Shown here one piece after another: positions 33,199 through 41,738 of a DNA stretch of 64,000 bases. Below the pieces are notes generated by a model, which saw nothing but the letters and a program-made list of their open reading frames with translations, had not been told where the DNA came from and searched no databases. The first letter of the stretch is position 1, and each line of letters begins with the position of its first letter. The stretch comes from Coralloluteibacterium stylophorae. Lineage in GTDB: Bacteria > Pseudomonadota > Gammaproteobacteria > Xanthomonadales > Xanthomonadaceae. The stretch lies in the NCBI RefSeq assembly GCF_018122625.2, contig NZ_JAGQFT020000009.1:124001-188000 (forward strand). The letters are read 5' to 3'. The translations under genes were made by a program, and so were the position numbers.

Positions 33199-33915
33199 TC
33201 AGCCTCCGGCGAGCGCGCGCAGCCGCGCCAGTGCCGCCGGGATCGCGGCCGGCGTCGCCGCCCGCTCGACGCGCGGTGCGTCCTCGGCGAAGTCGGTATC
33301 GAGCTCGTAGGCCCAGGTCGTGTGGTAGGGCATGTACAGCCCCCAGCCGCCCAGCGCGACCACCGGTGCGATGTCCGAGCGCAGCGAGTTGCCGACCATC
33401 ACGAAGCGATCCGGCGCCACCCCGCATTCCTCGAGTACGCGCGCGTACGCGGCCTGGTCCTTCTCCGAGACGATCTCGATCCGCGGGAACACCTCGGTGA
33501 GGCCGGAAGCCGCGACCTTGGCCTCCTGGTGGAACAGGTCGCCCTTGGTGATCAGCACGATGGGCAGCTCGACCGCGACCGCCTCGACCGCCTCGCGCAC
33601 GCCCGGCAGCAGTTCGACCGGATGCGAGAGCACCGCCTTGCCGATCTCGATGATGCGGTGCACGTCGCCCGCCTCGATGCGTCCACCGGTGACCTGCACC
33701 GCCGCCTCGATCATCGACAGGGTCATGCCCTTCGCGCCGTAGCCGAACAGGCAGATGTTCTGCGCCTCGACCGCGTACAGGCGCGCGCGCAGCCCGGCGT
33801 CGTCGACGTCGACGTAGCGCGCCAGCACACGCTCGAAGTCGGCCTGCGCCGCGTCGTAGAACTCCTGGCTGCGCCACAGGGTGTCGTCGCCGTCGAAGCC
33901 CACCAGTTCGATCAC
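33199..33915 (-). CDS. HAD superfamily hydrolase
   Basis: 238 residues from GTG 33915 behind GGAG. Nucleophile and acid/base motif FDGDDTLW (D8, D10), a helical C1 cap (about 20-100), VLITKGD (motif II), a lysine at SEKDQ, and the late MVGNSLRSDI (motif IV). HAD phosphatases of this shape act on small phosphorylated metabolites. Not functionally assignable further. It follows the hydroquinone reductase gene on the same strand by 58 bases. Confidence 0.85.
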   Translation of the reverse strand: MIELVGFDGDDTLWRSQEFYDAAQADFERVLARYVDVDDAGLRARLYAVEAQNICLFGYGAKGMTLSMIEAAVQVTGGRIEAGDVHRIIEIGKAVLSHPVELLPGVREAVEAVAVELPIVLITKGDLFHQEAKVAASGLTEVFPRIEIVSEKDQAAYARVLEECGVAPDRFVMVGNSLRSDIAPVVALGGWGLYMPYHTTWAYELDTDFAEDAPRVERAATPAAIPAALARLRALAGG

Positions 33916-33973
33916 GGATGCTCCGGTACGGGTGAAAGCGGCGATGGTATGCCGCCGCGCCGGCCGGCGGCCA

Positions 33974-34954
33974 TCACGCCAGCGCACCGCGCCCGTGCGG
34001 GGCGTCGAGGTCCTGCAGCGGCCCCAGCGGCACGATCCGCCCCGGATTGATCGCGGCGTGGCTGCGGTAGTAGTGGTTCTTGATGTGCGCGAAGTCGACG
34101 GTGTCGCGCACGCCCTCGTGCTGGTACAGGTCGCGCAGGTAACCGGGTAGATGCGCGTAGTCCGCGATCCGCCGCAGGTTGCACTTGAAGTGGCCGTGGT
34201 AGACCGCGTCGAAGCGCAGGAGCGTGGTGAACAGGCGCCAGTCGGCCTCGGTGAGCACCGTCCCACAGAGGTAGCGGCGCCGGGCGAGGTGCGCATCGAG
34301 CCAGTCCAGCGTCTCGAACAGCGGCACCACGGCGGCCTCGTAGGCGGCCTGCGTCCCGGCGAATCCGGCCCTGTAGACGCCGTCGTTGAGGGTGTCGTAG
34401 ATGCGCGCGTTGTAGCCGTCGATCTCGGCGCGCAGCGGCTCCGGGTAGTAGTCGCCCGGCGCCGCGCCCACCGCGTCGAAGGCGCTGTTGAACATGCGGA
34501 TGATGTCGGCAGACTCGTTGCTGACGATGGTCTGGCGCTCCCTGTCCCACAGCACCGGCACGGTCGCGCGTCCGGTCGCATGCGGATCGGCACGGGTGTA
34601 GAGCTCGTGCAGGAACCGGGCGTGGTGGAGCGGGTCCGGCACCGTCCCCGGCGCCTCGGCGAAGGTCCAGCCGTCGTCGCCCATGAACCAGTGCACGACC
34701 GAGAGGCCGATCATGGCGTCGAGCCGCTTGAGCCGGCGCAGGATCAGGGTGCGGTGCGCCCACGGGCAGGCGAGCGAGACGTAGAGATGGTAGCGGCCGG
34801 GCTCGGCCGCGAAGCCGCCGGCATCGCCGGGGCCTGGACGACCGTCGGCGGTGATCCAGTGGCGGAAGCGGCTGTCCTCGCGGACGAAGGCGCCGCCGCT
34901 GGCGCTCGTGTCGTAGCCGGCAGCGGTCTAGGCGCCGTCGACGAGGCGCCCCAT
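33974..34954 (-). pseudogene. yqjG: Glutathionyl-hydroquinone reductase (YqjG/EcfG-like GST) with in-frame amber at codon 9
   Basis: Reading from ATG 34954: MGRLVDGA, then TAG (34928-34930), then GYDTSASGGAFVREDSRFRHW..., the rest intact. Counted through the stop the protein has 326 residues, close to the 328 of E. coli YqjG, and Cys63 in LACPWAHR aligns with its catalytic cysteine. Relatives have Trp at the position of the stop, so TGG to TAG is a single change. No ATG, GTG or TTG lies in frame between the stop and Met81 (34714); a protein begun there would lack the catalytic cysteine. The downstream frame is otherwise unbroken, so the change is recent, suppressed, or a sequencing error. Confidence 0.85.
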
Positions 34955-34957
34955 GCC

Positions 34958-35155
34958 TCAGCTCCCGTGCAGCTGCTCGAGCCGGCGCCGGCCGCCCGCC
35001 GTCAGCACCGCCTCTCCCGGCGAGGTGCCGTGATGCTCGACCAGCCCCGCCTCGACGAGGGTTTCGACCAGGCCCTTGGGCAGCTGCTCGCCGCGTGCGA
35101 CCGCCTCCAGGCTCTCGCGCAGGGCCCTGGGCTCCATGTTCCGGGTGGCATGCAT
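34958..35155 (-). CDS. Small hypothetical protein upstream of yqjG
   Basis: 65 residues, preceded by a perfect ribosome site AAGGAGGT with 7-base spacing, which is the strongest argument that it is real. Sequence is helical with a winged-helix-like C-terminus (GLVETLVEAGLVEHHGTSPGEAVLTAGGRRRLEQL). It ends three bases before the yqjG ATG, so it shares the transcript. Not assigned to a family. Confidence 0.75.
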   Translation of the reverse strand: MHATRNMEPRALRESLEAVARGEQLPKGLVETLVEAGLVEHHGTSPGEAVLTAGGRRRLEQLHGS

Positions 35156-35232
35156 GCCGGCACCTCCTTCCGATCCGAACCGCCGGCACTGTCGGCCGCA
35201 GGACGCCGAAGCGGCGTGAGCGCGCGGACACG

Positions 35233-35256
35233 ACGAGGGCGGCCCTGGAGCCGCCC
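35233..35256 (-). terminator. Intrinsic terminator of EF-hand protein gene
   Basis: 9-bp stem GAGGGCGGC/GCCGCCCTC with a 6-base loop, 26 bases after the EF-hand stop codon. No strong U run. Confidence 0.55.
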
Positions 35257-35281
35257 TCCCGATCCAGCGGACGCTCTCGCC

Positions 35282-35641
35282 TCAGAGCATGTCGTCGTCG
35301 CCGGAGTCGTCGCCGCGCTGGCGCGTATCGCCCATGCGGCCGTCGTCGGTGCTGCTGTCGTTCATGCCGTCGCGCATCTCGGAGTGATCCATGCGATCAC
35401 CCTTGTTGCCGTTCCTGCCCTGCCAGGCCTTGTACTCGGCGCTCGACAGCATGCCGTCGCGGTCGGTGTCGGCCTGGGCGAAATTGCTCGACAGCGCGGT
35501 GTGCCCCATCGCCTCCTCGCGGCTGAGCATGCCGTCGGAGTCGGTGTCGAGCTGGCTCCACTCCATGTCGCCGGCGAAGGCCGCCGGCGCGGCGAGCATG
35601 CCGGCGAGCAGGGCGGTGGTCAGTGCGGTCCTGGTGCGCAT
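35282..35641 (-). CDS. Periplasmic EF-hand domain protein
   Basis: 119 residues. Signal peptide (1-22, AAPAAFAGD), then two EF-hand loops DTDSDGMLSREEA (about 32-44) and DTDRDGMLSSAEY (about 55-67), both with canonical D-x-D-x-D/N-G-x-I/L-x-x-x-E spacing. The C-terminal 45 residues are Asp, Arg, Gly and Met rich. Likely calcium buffer or sensor in the envelope. The ATG at 35641 has GGAGGG upstream. A perfect 16-bp palindrome lies 143 bases upstream. Confidence 0.85.
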   Translation of the reverse strand: MRTRTALTTALLAGMLAAPAAFAGDMEWSQLDTDSDGMLSREEAMGHTALSSNFAQADTDRDGMLSSAEYKAWQGRNGNKGDRMDHSEMRDGMNDSSTDDGRMGDTRQRGDDSGDDDML

Positions 35642-35945
35642 GATGTCCCTCCGGAAAGTTCGTGTGGTCGTTGCGGAAGTGCGGGTCTGGCCCACGCCGC
35701 CACGCTAGGACCGGGGGCTTTACCGGCACTGAGCGCGCGCCGCCGAATACACGACCGTTTCACCCTGCTGGGGCATTCGTTCCACGCAAACGTTTGCGTC
35801 CCTCGCCGCGGACGGCGAAGCGACAAGGATGGACGCAGTCCGCGACGGACGCGTGAGAGAGTCGCGCCGCTCGTGCTGCGCCACACAAGCCGATTGCGCG
35901 CGGCGTCGCCCGGGCGTCCGCGCCCGGCGCACGGGCGTCGGGACC
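35642..35945. other. 304-base gap upstream of the EF-hand gene
   Basis: No gene seen on either strand that has homology or a ribosome site. It holds the perfect palindrome at 35784-35799. On the minus strand the sequence reads TCCTAGCGT near the EF-hand start, a possible -10. The rest shows nothing more. Confidence 0.6.
35784..35799. promoter_or_regulatory. Perfect 16-bp palindrome ACGCAAACGTTTGCGT
   Basis: The two halves are exact reverse complements. The sequence equals the PurR/LacI-family operator consensus ACGCAAACGTTTGCGT. It is the only such site noticed, centred 150 bases upstream of the EF-hand gene start. No LacI-family regulator is encoded in the window. Confidence 0.7.
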
Positions 35946-36770
35946 TCAGCGGGCGCCGTGCCCCGACGCGCTCCGCGGGGTTCCCGGCGCCTTCTTCGCC
36001 GTGGAACCTGCCGCCTTGCGCGCGCCCGTGTCGCGGGCGCCCGTCTTCGCCGCACCGTCGCCCGCCTTCCGCGCCGAAGAGTTCTTCACCGTCCTGGCCG
36101 CAGCCTTCTTCGGGCTCGTCTTCTTCGCGCTCGCCTTCTTCGTTGCGCTCTTCTTCGCTGCGCGCCTTCCGAGCGCGACCTTCTTCGCCGCGACCTTCTT
36201 CGCCGCGACCTTCTTCGTCGCGGCCTTCTTCGCCGCGGCCTTCTTCGCCGCGACCTTCTTCGCCGCGGCCTTCTTCGTCGCGACCTTCTTCGCCGCGGCC
36301 TTCTTCGCCACGACCTTCTTCGCCGCGGCCGTCTTCGAGGCGGCCGTCTTCGAGGCGGCCTTCCGCGGTGCCGCCTTCTTCGTCGCGCTCTTCTTCGTCG
36401 CGACCTTCTTGCCTGCGCCCTTCTTCCCTGCCGCCGGCTGCGTCGCAGCGGTCGTGGACGCCGCCCGCTTGGTGGTGCCCTTGCGCGCCGCCGAGGTCGC
36501 GGCCGTCTTGCGACCGGAGGCCCGCGTCCGGGCGGGTGCGCGCTTGCGCGCCGCGGTGCCGGGGCCTGGGTCCGCGGCACCGCCGCGCACGCGGGCGATG
36601 CGCTTGCCCACCGCCCTGCCCGCTTCGCCGACATTGCGCGCCGCGTCGCGGATCGCGGTCGCCACCGGCTCCGCCGCCTCGACGACCGCGCTGCCAACGC
36701 GCTGCGCCGTCTCGCCGACGCTTTCGATGGCGCTGGTGAGCGTCGTGGTGACTCCGTTGCCATTGCTCAT
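35946..36770 (-). CDS. Histone H1-like Lys/Ala-rich protein
   Basis: 274 residues. A short amphipathic N-terminus (about 1-75, with [21 protein letters not shown]) is followed by an almost pure AAKK/KKVAAKK stretch (about 130-230). This resembles the eukaryotic H1 tail and the H1-like proteins known in some bacteria (for instance AlgP/AlgR3 of Pseudomonas and Hc2-like proteins). Predicted nucleoid binding. The repetitive coding DNA lies at 36180-36430. A TAGATT -10-like box is 52 bases upstream. Start ATG at 36770 chosen; an upstream extension exists. Confidence 0.8.
   Translation of the reverse strand: MSNGNGVTTTLTSAIESVGETAQRVGSAVVEAAEPVATAIRDAARNVGEAGRAVGKRIARVRGGAADPGPGTAARKRAPARTRASGRKTAATSAARKGTTKRAASTTAATQPAAGKKGAGKKVATKKSATKKAAPRKAASKTAASKTAAAKKVVAKKAAAKKVATKKAAAKKVAAKKAAAKKAATKKVAAKKVAAKKVALGRRAAKKSATKKASAKKTSPKKAAARTVKNSSARKAGDGAAKTGARDTGARKAAGSTAKKAPGTPRSASGHGAR
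36180..36430. repeat. In-frame tandem repeat coding AAKK units
   Basis: Repeats of a 15-base unit read on the plus strand as TTCTTCGCCGCGACC or a variant (GCGGCC in place of GCGACC), about a dozen copies with imperfections. Unit length is a multiple of three, so copy-number changes keep the frame. The region is prone to slippage. Confidence 0.8.
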
Positions 36771-36965
36771 GCGTGGATCCCCTCCGGGAGGCTGTCGCTC
36801 GGGCACGGCGCCCGCGGCGCGAATCTAGCCCATCGCGGTGGACGTGCGCGCCTGCCGCGCCCGCCCCGGGCGATTTCATTTGCCAGCAAGGCCACGGTCG
36901 CCAGAATGCCCGGCTCGCGCGGCGACCCCGGTGCCCGGCGCCGCGCCCGAACACAGGGAACCCCG

Positions 36966-38405
36966 ATGCGTCCGATTCCGCAGTTCGCTTCCATCCTGGT
37001 GGCCGCGGTGGTCGGCGGCCTGGTCGCCGTCGCCTGCGTCCGCAACGACGAGTCGCTCTCCGATCCTCTGGTCGCGCCGGCGCGCGCCGCCCCGGTCGCG
37101 ATGGGCAGCCCGCTGCCGGCGGTGGTCGAAGGCCAGCCGTTGCCCTCGCTGGCGCCGATGCTCGAACGGGTGACGCCCGCGGTGGTCAACATCTATACGC
37201 GGCAGCGCGTGCGCGTGCGCAACCCGTTGGCCGACGACCCCTTCCTGCGCATGCTCGGCCTGCGCGCGCTGCCGCAGGAGCGCGTCGCGCAGTCGCTGGG
37301 CTCCGGCGTCATCGTCGATGCGCAGCAGGGCTACGTGCTGACCAACCACCACGTGGTCGAGGGCGCCGAGGAGGTCTCGGTGACGCTGGCGGACGGGCGT
37401 ACGCTGGAGGCCGAGTTCATCGGCTCGGACCCCGACACCGACGTCGCGGTGATCCGCATTCCGGCCGACCACCTCGACGCGGTGCCGCTGGTCGATTCGA
37501 ACTCGCTGCGCGTCGGCGACTTCGTGGTCGCGGTGGGCAATCCCTTCGGCCTCGGCCAGACCGTAACCTCGGGCATCGTCTCCGCGCTCGGGCGCAGCGG
37601 CATCCGCGGCCTCGGCTACCAGAACTTCATCCAGACCGACGCCAGCATCAACCCCGGCAACTCCGGCGGCGCGCTGGTCAACCTGCGCGGCGAACTGATC
37701 GGCGTGAACACCGCGATCTTCAATCCGGGCGGCAGCCGCGAGGGCAACATCGGCATCGGCTTCGCGATTCCGTCCGCACTGGCGGCCGAAGTGATGAACC
37801 AGCTGATCGAGACCGGCACGGTGCAGCGCGGCACGCTCGGCATCCAGACCCACGACGTCACCCCGGAGATGGCCGAGGCGCTGGATCTCGACGACCGCCG
37901 CGGCGCCATCGTCGCGGCGGTGCGCGAAGGCTCGCCGGCCGCCGAATCCGGGCTGCGCAGCGGCGACGTGATCGTCTCGGCCAACGGCCAGCGCGTCGAC
38001 GGCATGGCGGCCCTGCACAACATCGAGGGCCTGCTGCCGGTCGGCAAGCCGGTGGTGCTGGAGGTGGTGCGCGACGGCGAGACGGTGACCCTGTCGCCGA
38101 TCCTGCAGCCGCGCCTGACCGAACTCGATGGCGCAAGGCTCGACCCGCGCCTGTCCGGTGCGCGCTTCGTCGAACTCGACGAGCGCTACCGGCAGCAGGG
38201 CCTGGCCGGCGTGCGCGTGGGCGCGATCGAGCCCGGCAGCCGCGCCGCGCGCAGCGGGCTGCGCGTCGACGACCTGGTGGTGCGCTTCAACCGCCGCGAC
38301 GTGACCGACCTCGACGGCCTGCGCCGTGCGCTCGATACCCAGCCCCCGCAGATGGTGCTGGGGCTGGTCCGCGGCGGCCGCGCAGGAGAGCTGGCGATGC
38401 GCTGA
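36966..38405 (+). CDS. degQ: DegP/DegQ-type periplasmic serine protease (Do family)
   Basis: 479 residues. An N-terminal hydrophobic segment (about 8-24) serves as signal or membrane anchor. Trypsin-like triad H129 (LTNHHVV), D159 (DPDTDVAVI) and S233 (NPGNSGGAL). Two PDZ domains: about 280-365 and 385-475. The activation loop is short. ATG 36966 gives [11 protein letters not shown]. It is followed by the DUF883 operon after 73 bases. Annotated here as DegQ-like; DegS is excluded by the second PDZ. Confidence 0.92.
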   Translation: MRPIPQFASILVAAVVGGLVAVACVRNDESLSDPLVAPARAAPVAMGSPLPAVVEGQPLPSLAPMLERVTPAVVNIYTRQRVRVRNPLADDPFLRMLGLRALPQERVAQSLGSGVIVDAQQGYVLTNHHVVEGAEEVSVTLADGRTLEAEFIGSDPDTDVAVIRIPADHLDAVPLVDSNSLRVGDFVVAVGNPFGLGQTVTSGIVSALGRSGIRGLGYQNFIQTDASINPGNSGGALVNLRGELIGVNTAIFNPGGSREGNIGIGFAIPSALAAEVMNQLIETGTVQRGTLGIQTHDVTPEMAEALDLDDRRGAIVAAVREGSPAAESGLRSGDVIVSANGQRVDGMAALHNIEGLLPVGKPVVLEVVRDGETVTLSPILQPRLTELDGARLDPRLSGARFVELDERYRQQGLAGVRVGAIEPGSRAARSGLRVDDLVVRFNRRDVTDLDGLRRALDTQPPQMVLGLVRGGRAGELAMR

Positions 38406-38478
38406 GGCGTTGTCGCGGCCTGCACGAGGCGCCCCGGAGACTGCCCTTCCCTCTCCGCCACCCCTCCGGGAGCCCGCC

Positions 38479-38919
38479 ATGAACGACCAGACCGTCTCCA
38501 CCGCCACGCCCGCCGGAACCACCGGGACCGCAGGCAGCAGCCCCGACCAGGCCGCGGGCGCCGCCGACAGCGCGCACAAGGCCGCGTTCAAGGGCCACCT
38601 CGGCGAGGCGGGCGACCACCTGCGCCAGGCCGCCTCGCTTGCCGGCGACGCGCTGCGCGGGGCCGCCAGCGCCGCCCGCGGCGAGATCGACGACGGCCGC
38701 GAGCGCATCCGCGGCGAACTGGGCGAGACCGCGGGCGCCGGCCGCGAAGCCGCACGCGAAGCACGTGCGGTCGGCGAGGAGCAGCTCGATCTCGCCCTCG
38801 CCAAGGGCCAGGAACTGCTCGACACCGCACGCGACCTGATCCGCGAGAAGCCGCTCGCGGCGCTCGGCATCGCCGTCGCCACCGGCTGGGTGGTGGCCAA
38901 GCTCGGCCGCCGCGACTGA
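38479..38919 (+). CDS. DUF883/ElaB-YqjD-like protein
   Basis: 146 residues. Ala/Glu/Arg-rich amphipathic helix (about 45-115) and a C-terminal membrane anchor LAALGIAVATGWVVAKLGRR with a basic tail, the DUF883 (YqjD/ElaB) signature. In E. coli such proteins anchor ribosomes or stress proteins to the inner membrane in stationary phase. The first gene of the operon; the next start overlaps its stop by 1 base. Confidence 0.88.
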   Translation: MNDQTVSTATPAGTTGTAGSSPDQAAGAADSAHKAAFKGHLGEAGDHLRQAASLAGDALRGAASAARGEIDDGRERIRGELGETAGAGREAAREARAVGEEQLDLALAKGQELLDTARDLIREKPLAALGIAVATGWVVAKLGRRD

Positions 38920-39506
38920 TGAAGCGAGGCAGCGCGACCGAGGACGCCGGCGATCCCTCCGGCGTCACCGACGACCTGCGCGCGCTGCAGGCCGCCGGCC
39001 TCGCCGTCCTGCGCCAGTTCGCCGACACCTTCTCCGCCCTACGCGCCCTGCTGCGTGCGGACATGGCGCTGGCGCGCTCGGCGGTCGTCGGCGCCCTGGT
39101 CCTGGCTTCGACGGGCGTCCTGTTCGGGGTGATCGGCCTGCTGCTGGCGACCGCGCTGGTGGTCGCCTGCCTGGTCGCCTATGCCGGGCTGTCGTGGCCG
39201 GCGGCGCTCGTGATCACGCTCGCCGGGGCGCTGCTGCTCGCCGTGCTGGCGGGGCTGCTGGCGTGGCGCTCGCTGCGCGATGCAAATTTCGCCGCGACCC
39301 GCCGCCAGCTCGCGCGCATGCGCGGCAGGGAGCCCGACCCGGACATGCCGGAGCCTCCAGCGGGATCGGGCGACGCCTCCGCACCCGCGGCGGCATCCGC
39401 GCCGGGCCCGGGCCCGGCCGTCGCCGAGCCGCACGAGGGCGAGGTCGCCACGGCGCCGCCGCCCGCCGAAGGCGATACCGAACCGCATCGGGAACCGCGC
39501 GCATGA
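38919..39506 (+). CDS. Phage holin family/YqjE-like membrane protein
   Basis: 195 residues. Two membrane helices (about 58-80 and 90-115) separated by a short turn, a typical DUF1469/YqjE architecture, then an extended Pro/Ala/Glu-rich cytoplasmic tail (about 130-195). TGATG junction with the upstream gene and ATGA overlap with the next. The E. coli yqjCDEK locus has the same order, so the operon is its homologue. Confidence 0.85.
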   Translation: MKRGSATEDAGDPSGVTDDLRALQAAGLAVLRQFADTFSALRALLRADMALARSAVVGALVLASTGVLFGVIGLLLATALVVACLVAYAGLSWPAALVITLAGALLLAVLAGLLAWRSLRDANFAATRRQLARMRGREPDPDMPEPPAGSGDASAPAAASAPGPGPAVAEPHEGEVATAPPPAEGDTEPHREPRA

Positions 39507-39883
39507 GCCGCCGTGCGCTCCGTGACCGCGTCGCCGACTGCGAACGCAACCTGGTCGCCACGCGCCGCGGCTTCGCCGCCGACCGCCGCCAGCTCGTCGA
39601 GACCGGCAGGCGCGCGGCGACGCCGGGGCGCATCGTCGTGGTCGGCCTGCTCGGCGGTTTCCTGCTCGGCCGCATGCGGCCGGTGGGGCCGCGCGCGCTC
39701 GGCGCGGTGAAGCTGGCGAAGATGTTCGCCCCCACCCTGATCCGCGGCGCGAGCGCCATCGTCTCGGCGGTCGCCGCCTCCCGCGCGGCCAGCGCCGCGC
39801 AGGAAAGCGCGGAGGATGCCGATGCCGTGGCCGACCGCGCCGAGGACGTGGCCGAGGCTCTGGACGAGACCGCGGCGCAATGA
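39503..39883 (+). CDS. YqjK-like membrane-associated protein
   Basis: 126 residues. N-terminal charged helix RRALRDRVADCERNLVATRRGF, a Gly-rich hydrophobic segment (about 45-62, IVVVGLLGGFLLGRM), a second helix (about 70-95) and an acidic tail. Placed third in the DUF883 operon like E. coli yqjK, although sequence similarity is weak. ATGA overlaps on both sides. Confidence 0.7.
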   Translation: MSRRALRDRVADCERNLVATRRGFAADRRQLVETGRRAATPGRIVVVGLLGGFLLGRMRPVGPRALGAVKLAKMFAPTLIRGASAIVSAVAASRAASAAQESAEDADAVADRAEDVAEALDETAAQ

Positions 39884-40983
39884 GCGCCGCGTCCGCTGCG
39901 GCAACGGTCCCTGCGTCGTCGGGCGACGCGCGGCCGCCGGATCCGCCGCGCGCGCGGCGCACGCGGCCGCTGTGGATCATCGCCGTGCTGGCGATGGCCT
40001 TCACCCTGTGGGCGGCGCAGGATCTGTTCATCCCGATCATGCTGGCGATGTTCCTGGCGATCCTCGGCAGCCCGCTGGTCGCACGCATGCAGCGGCTGTG
40101 GATCCCGGCCTGGCTCGGCGCCTTCGTGCTGGTGGCCGGCGGTTTCGCGGTGGCCGGCGCGCTGGCGGTGCAGCTTGCGCCGCCGGCGGCGGAATGGGTG
40201 CGCGACGCGCCGCGCGAACTGCGCCGGCAGATGCCCAAGCTGCGCGCCTACGTGCGCCCGTTCGAGGACGCCAATCGCGCGGCGCAGGCGCTGACCAGCG
40301 CCACCGCCAGCTCCGGCATCCAGCGCCTGCAGGTGGTCGAGCGCCGCAGCGACCTGTGGGACCTGCTCGCGCGCGCGCCGAGCGTGGTCACCGCGGTGCT
40401 GGCGGTGGTGCTGCTGACCTACTTCTTCCTGGCCTTCGGCTCCGGCTTCCAGCGCAAGGCCATCGCACTGCTGCCCGAACGCCAGTACCAGCGCATCACG
40501 GTCGGCATCCTCCACGACATCGGCCGCGACATGGCGCGCTACGTGGTGACGGTGAGCCTGATCAACACCGGCGTGGCCCTGGTGCTGGCCGGCGTGCTGT
40601 GGTGGCTGGGGCTGAGCCTCACCAACGCGCTGCTGTGGGGCATCGTCGCCGGGCTGCTCAACTTCGCGCCCTACATCGGGCCGCTGATCGGCGTGCTGAC
40701 CTATCTGCTGGTCGGCGTGATCACCTTCGACGAGCCAGGCCGCGCGCTCGCCCTGCCCGCGGTCTACCTGCTGCTGCACACCATCGAGGGCCAGGTGGTG
40801 ACGCCGATCGTGCTCGGCCGGCGGCTGGCGATCTCGCCCCTGGTGCTGCTGCTGTGGCTGATGATCTGGGGATTCCTGTGGGGCATCGCCGGCCTGCTGC
40901 TGGCGGTGCCGATGCTGGTCTGCGTCAAGATCGTGCTGTGCCGGATCGAAGGCGGCGGCGGTTGGGCGCGGCTGCTGGAGTGA
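39880..40983 (+). CDS. AI-2E family transporter (UPF0118)
   Basis: 367 residues, eight membrane segments. Features of the family: the paired N-terminal helices with ILGSPLVARMQRLW, a hydrophilic domain (about 100-165), TYFFLAFGSGFQRKAIALLPE, GLLNFAPYIGPLIG and the C-terminal HTIEGQVVTPIVLGRRLAISPL. Members export autoinducer-2 or exchange Na+/H+; the substrate of this one is not determinable. It starts inside the stop of the previous gene and so extends the DUF883 operon. Confidence 0.92.
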   Translation: MSAASAAATVPASSGDARPPDPPRARRTRPLWIIAVLAMAFTLWAAQDLFIPIMLAMFLAILGSPLVARMQRLWIPAWLGAFVLVAGGFAVAGALAVQLAPPAAEWVRDAPRELRRQMPKLRAYVRPFEDANRAAQALTSATASSGIQRLQVVERRSDLWDLLARAPSVVTAVLAVVLLTYFFLAFGSGFQRKAIALLPERQYQRITVGILHDIGRDMARYVVTVSLINTGVALVLAGVLWWLGLSLTNALLWGIVAGLLNFAPYIGPLIGVLTYLLVGVITFDEPGRALALPAVYLLLHTIEGQVVTPIVLGRRLAISPLVLLLWLMIWGFLWGIAGLLLAVPMLVCVKIVLCRIEGGGGWARLLE

Positions 40984-41008
40984 GTGCCGGCGCCCGGCGG
41001 GCGCCCGC

Positions 41009-41014
41009 TACAAT
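41009..41014 (+). promoter_or_regulatory. -10 element of HAD gene
   Basis: TACAAT is a near-consensus -10, ending 7 bases before the ATG at 41022, so the transcript would start at or next to the initiation codon (leaderless mRNA). Confidence 0.5.
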
Positions 41015-41021
41015 CCCCGGG

Positions 41022-41738
41022 ATGCGGATCTCTCCACGCGCGATCACCTTCGACCTCGACGACACCCTGTGGGCGATCGCCCCGTTGATCGCGGCGGCCG
41101 AGGCGGCGCTGCACGCCTGGCTCGAGGAGCACACGCCGGGCACCGCGCGCCGCTACCCGCTGCAGGCGATGCGCGCGCTGCGCGAGCGCGTGGCCGGCGA
41201 CTCCCCGCACCTGGCGCACGACCTCACCGCGCAGCGCAGGCTGGCGCTCGGCATGGCGCTGCAGGATTCGGGCGACGACCTCGCCCACACCGACGCCGCC
41301 TTCGCGGCGTTCCACGCCGCGCGCAACCGAGTCGAGCTGTATCCGGACGTCGCCGATGCGCTCGACCGCCTCGCCGCGCGCTGGCCGCTGGCGGCGCTGA
41401 CCAACGGCAATGCCGATCTCGCCCTGTGCGGCGTCGACCCGCACTTCCGCTTCTGCCTCAACGCCCGCGACCACGGCGCGGCCAAGCCCGACCCGGGCAT
41501 CTTCCGCGCCGCCTGCGAGCGCCTGGACTGCGCGCCGCACGAGGTGCTGCACGTGGGCGACGACCCGCGCTGCGACGTCGTCGGCGCCGCCGGGGCCGGC
41601 CTGCGCACCTGCTGGATCAACCGCACCGGCGCCGCCTGGACGCGTCCCGAGGTGCGCCCCGACCTCATCGTTCCCGACCTCGCCGCGCTCGCCGACGTCC
41701 TGCTCGCCGGCGACGTAAACCAAGGATCCGCCGCATGA
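41022..41738 (+). CDS. HAD superfamily hydrolase
   Basis: 238 residues. Motif I FDLDDTLWA (D11, D13), helical cap (about 20-95), motif II ALTNGNAD, a lysine in GAAKPDP, and motif IV HVGDDPRCDVVGA. Similar in layout to YjjG/FMN or flavin-phosphatase-type HADs. Stop codon overlaps the aminopeptidase start. The gene appears leaderless. Confidence 0.88.
   Translation: MRISPRAITFDLDDTLWAIAPLIAAAEAALHAWLEEHTPGTARRYPLQAMRALRERVAGDSPHLAHDLTAQRRLALGMALQDSGDDLAHTDAAFAAFHAARNRVELYPDVADALDRLAARWPLAALTNGNADLALCGVDPHFRFCLNARDHGAAKPDPGIFRAACERLDCAPHEVLHVGDDPRCDVVGAAGAGLRTCWINRTGAAWTRPEVRPDLIVPDLAALADVLLAGDVNQGSAA

Noticed and set aside
34715-34954. Starting the hydroquinone reductase at Met 34714 as a normal gene
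   Set aside because: This would remove the thioredoxin-fold catalytic cysteine; homology continues upstream to the amber codon and beyond it to ATG 34954.
36180-36430. Possible CRISPR array
   Set aside because: Units are 15 bases with no unique spacers; they are coding repeats in frame with the Lys/Ala-rich protein.
36086-36763. 225-codon antisense-like frame rich in Arg-Arg-Pro repeats over the histone-like gene
   Set aside because: It is the shifted reading of the repetitive AAKK-coding DNA; no ribosome site or known family.
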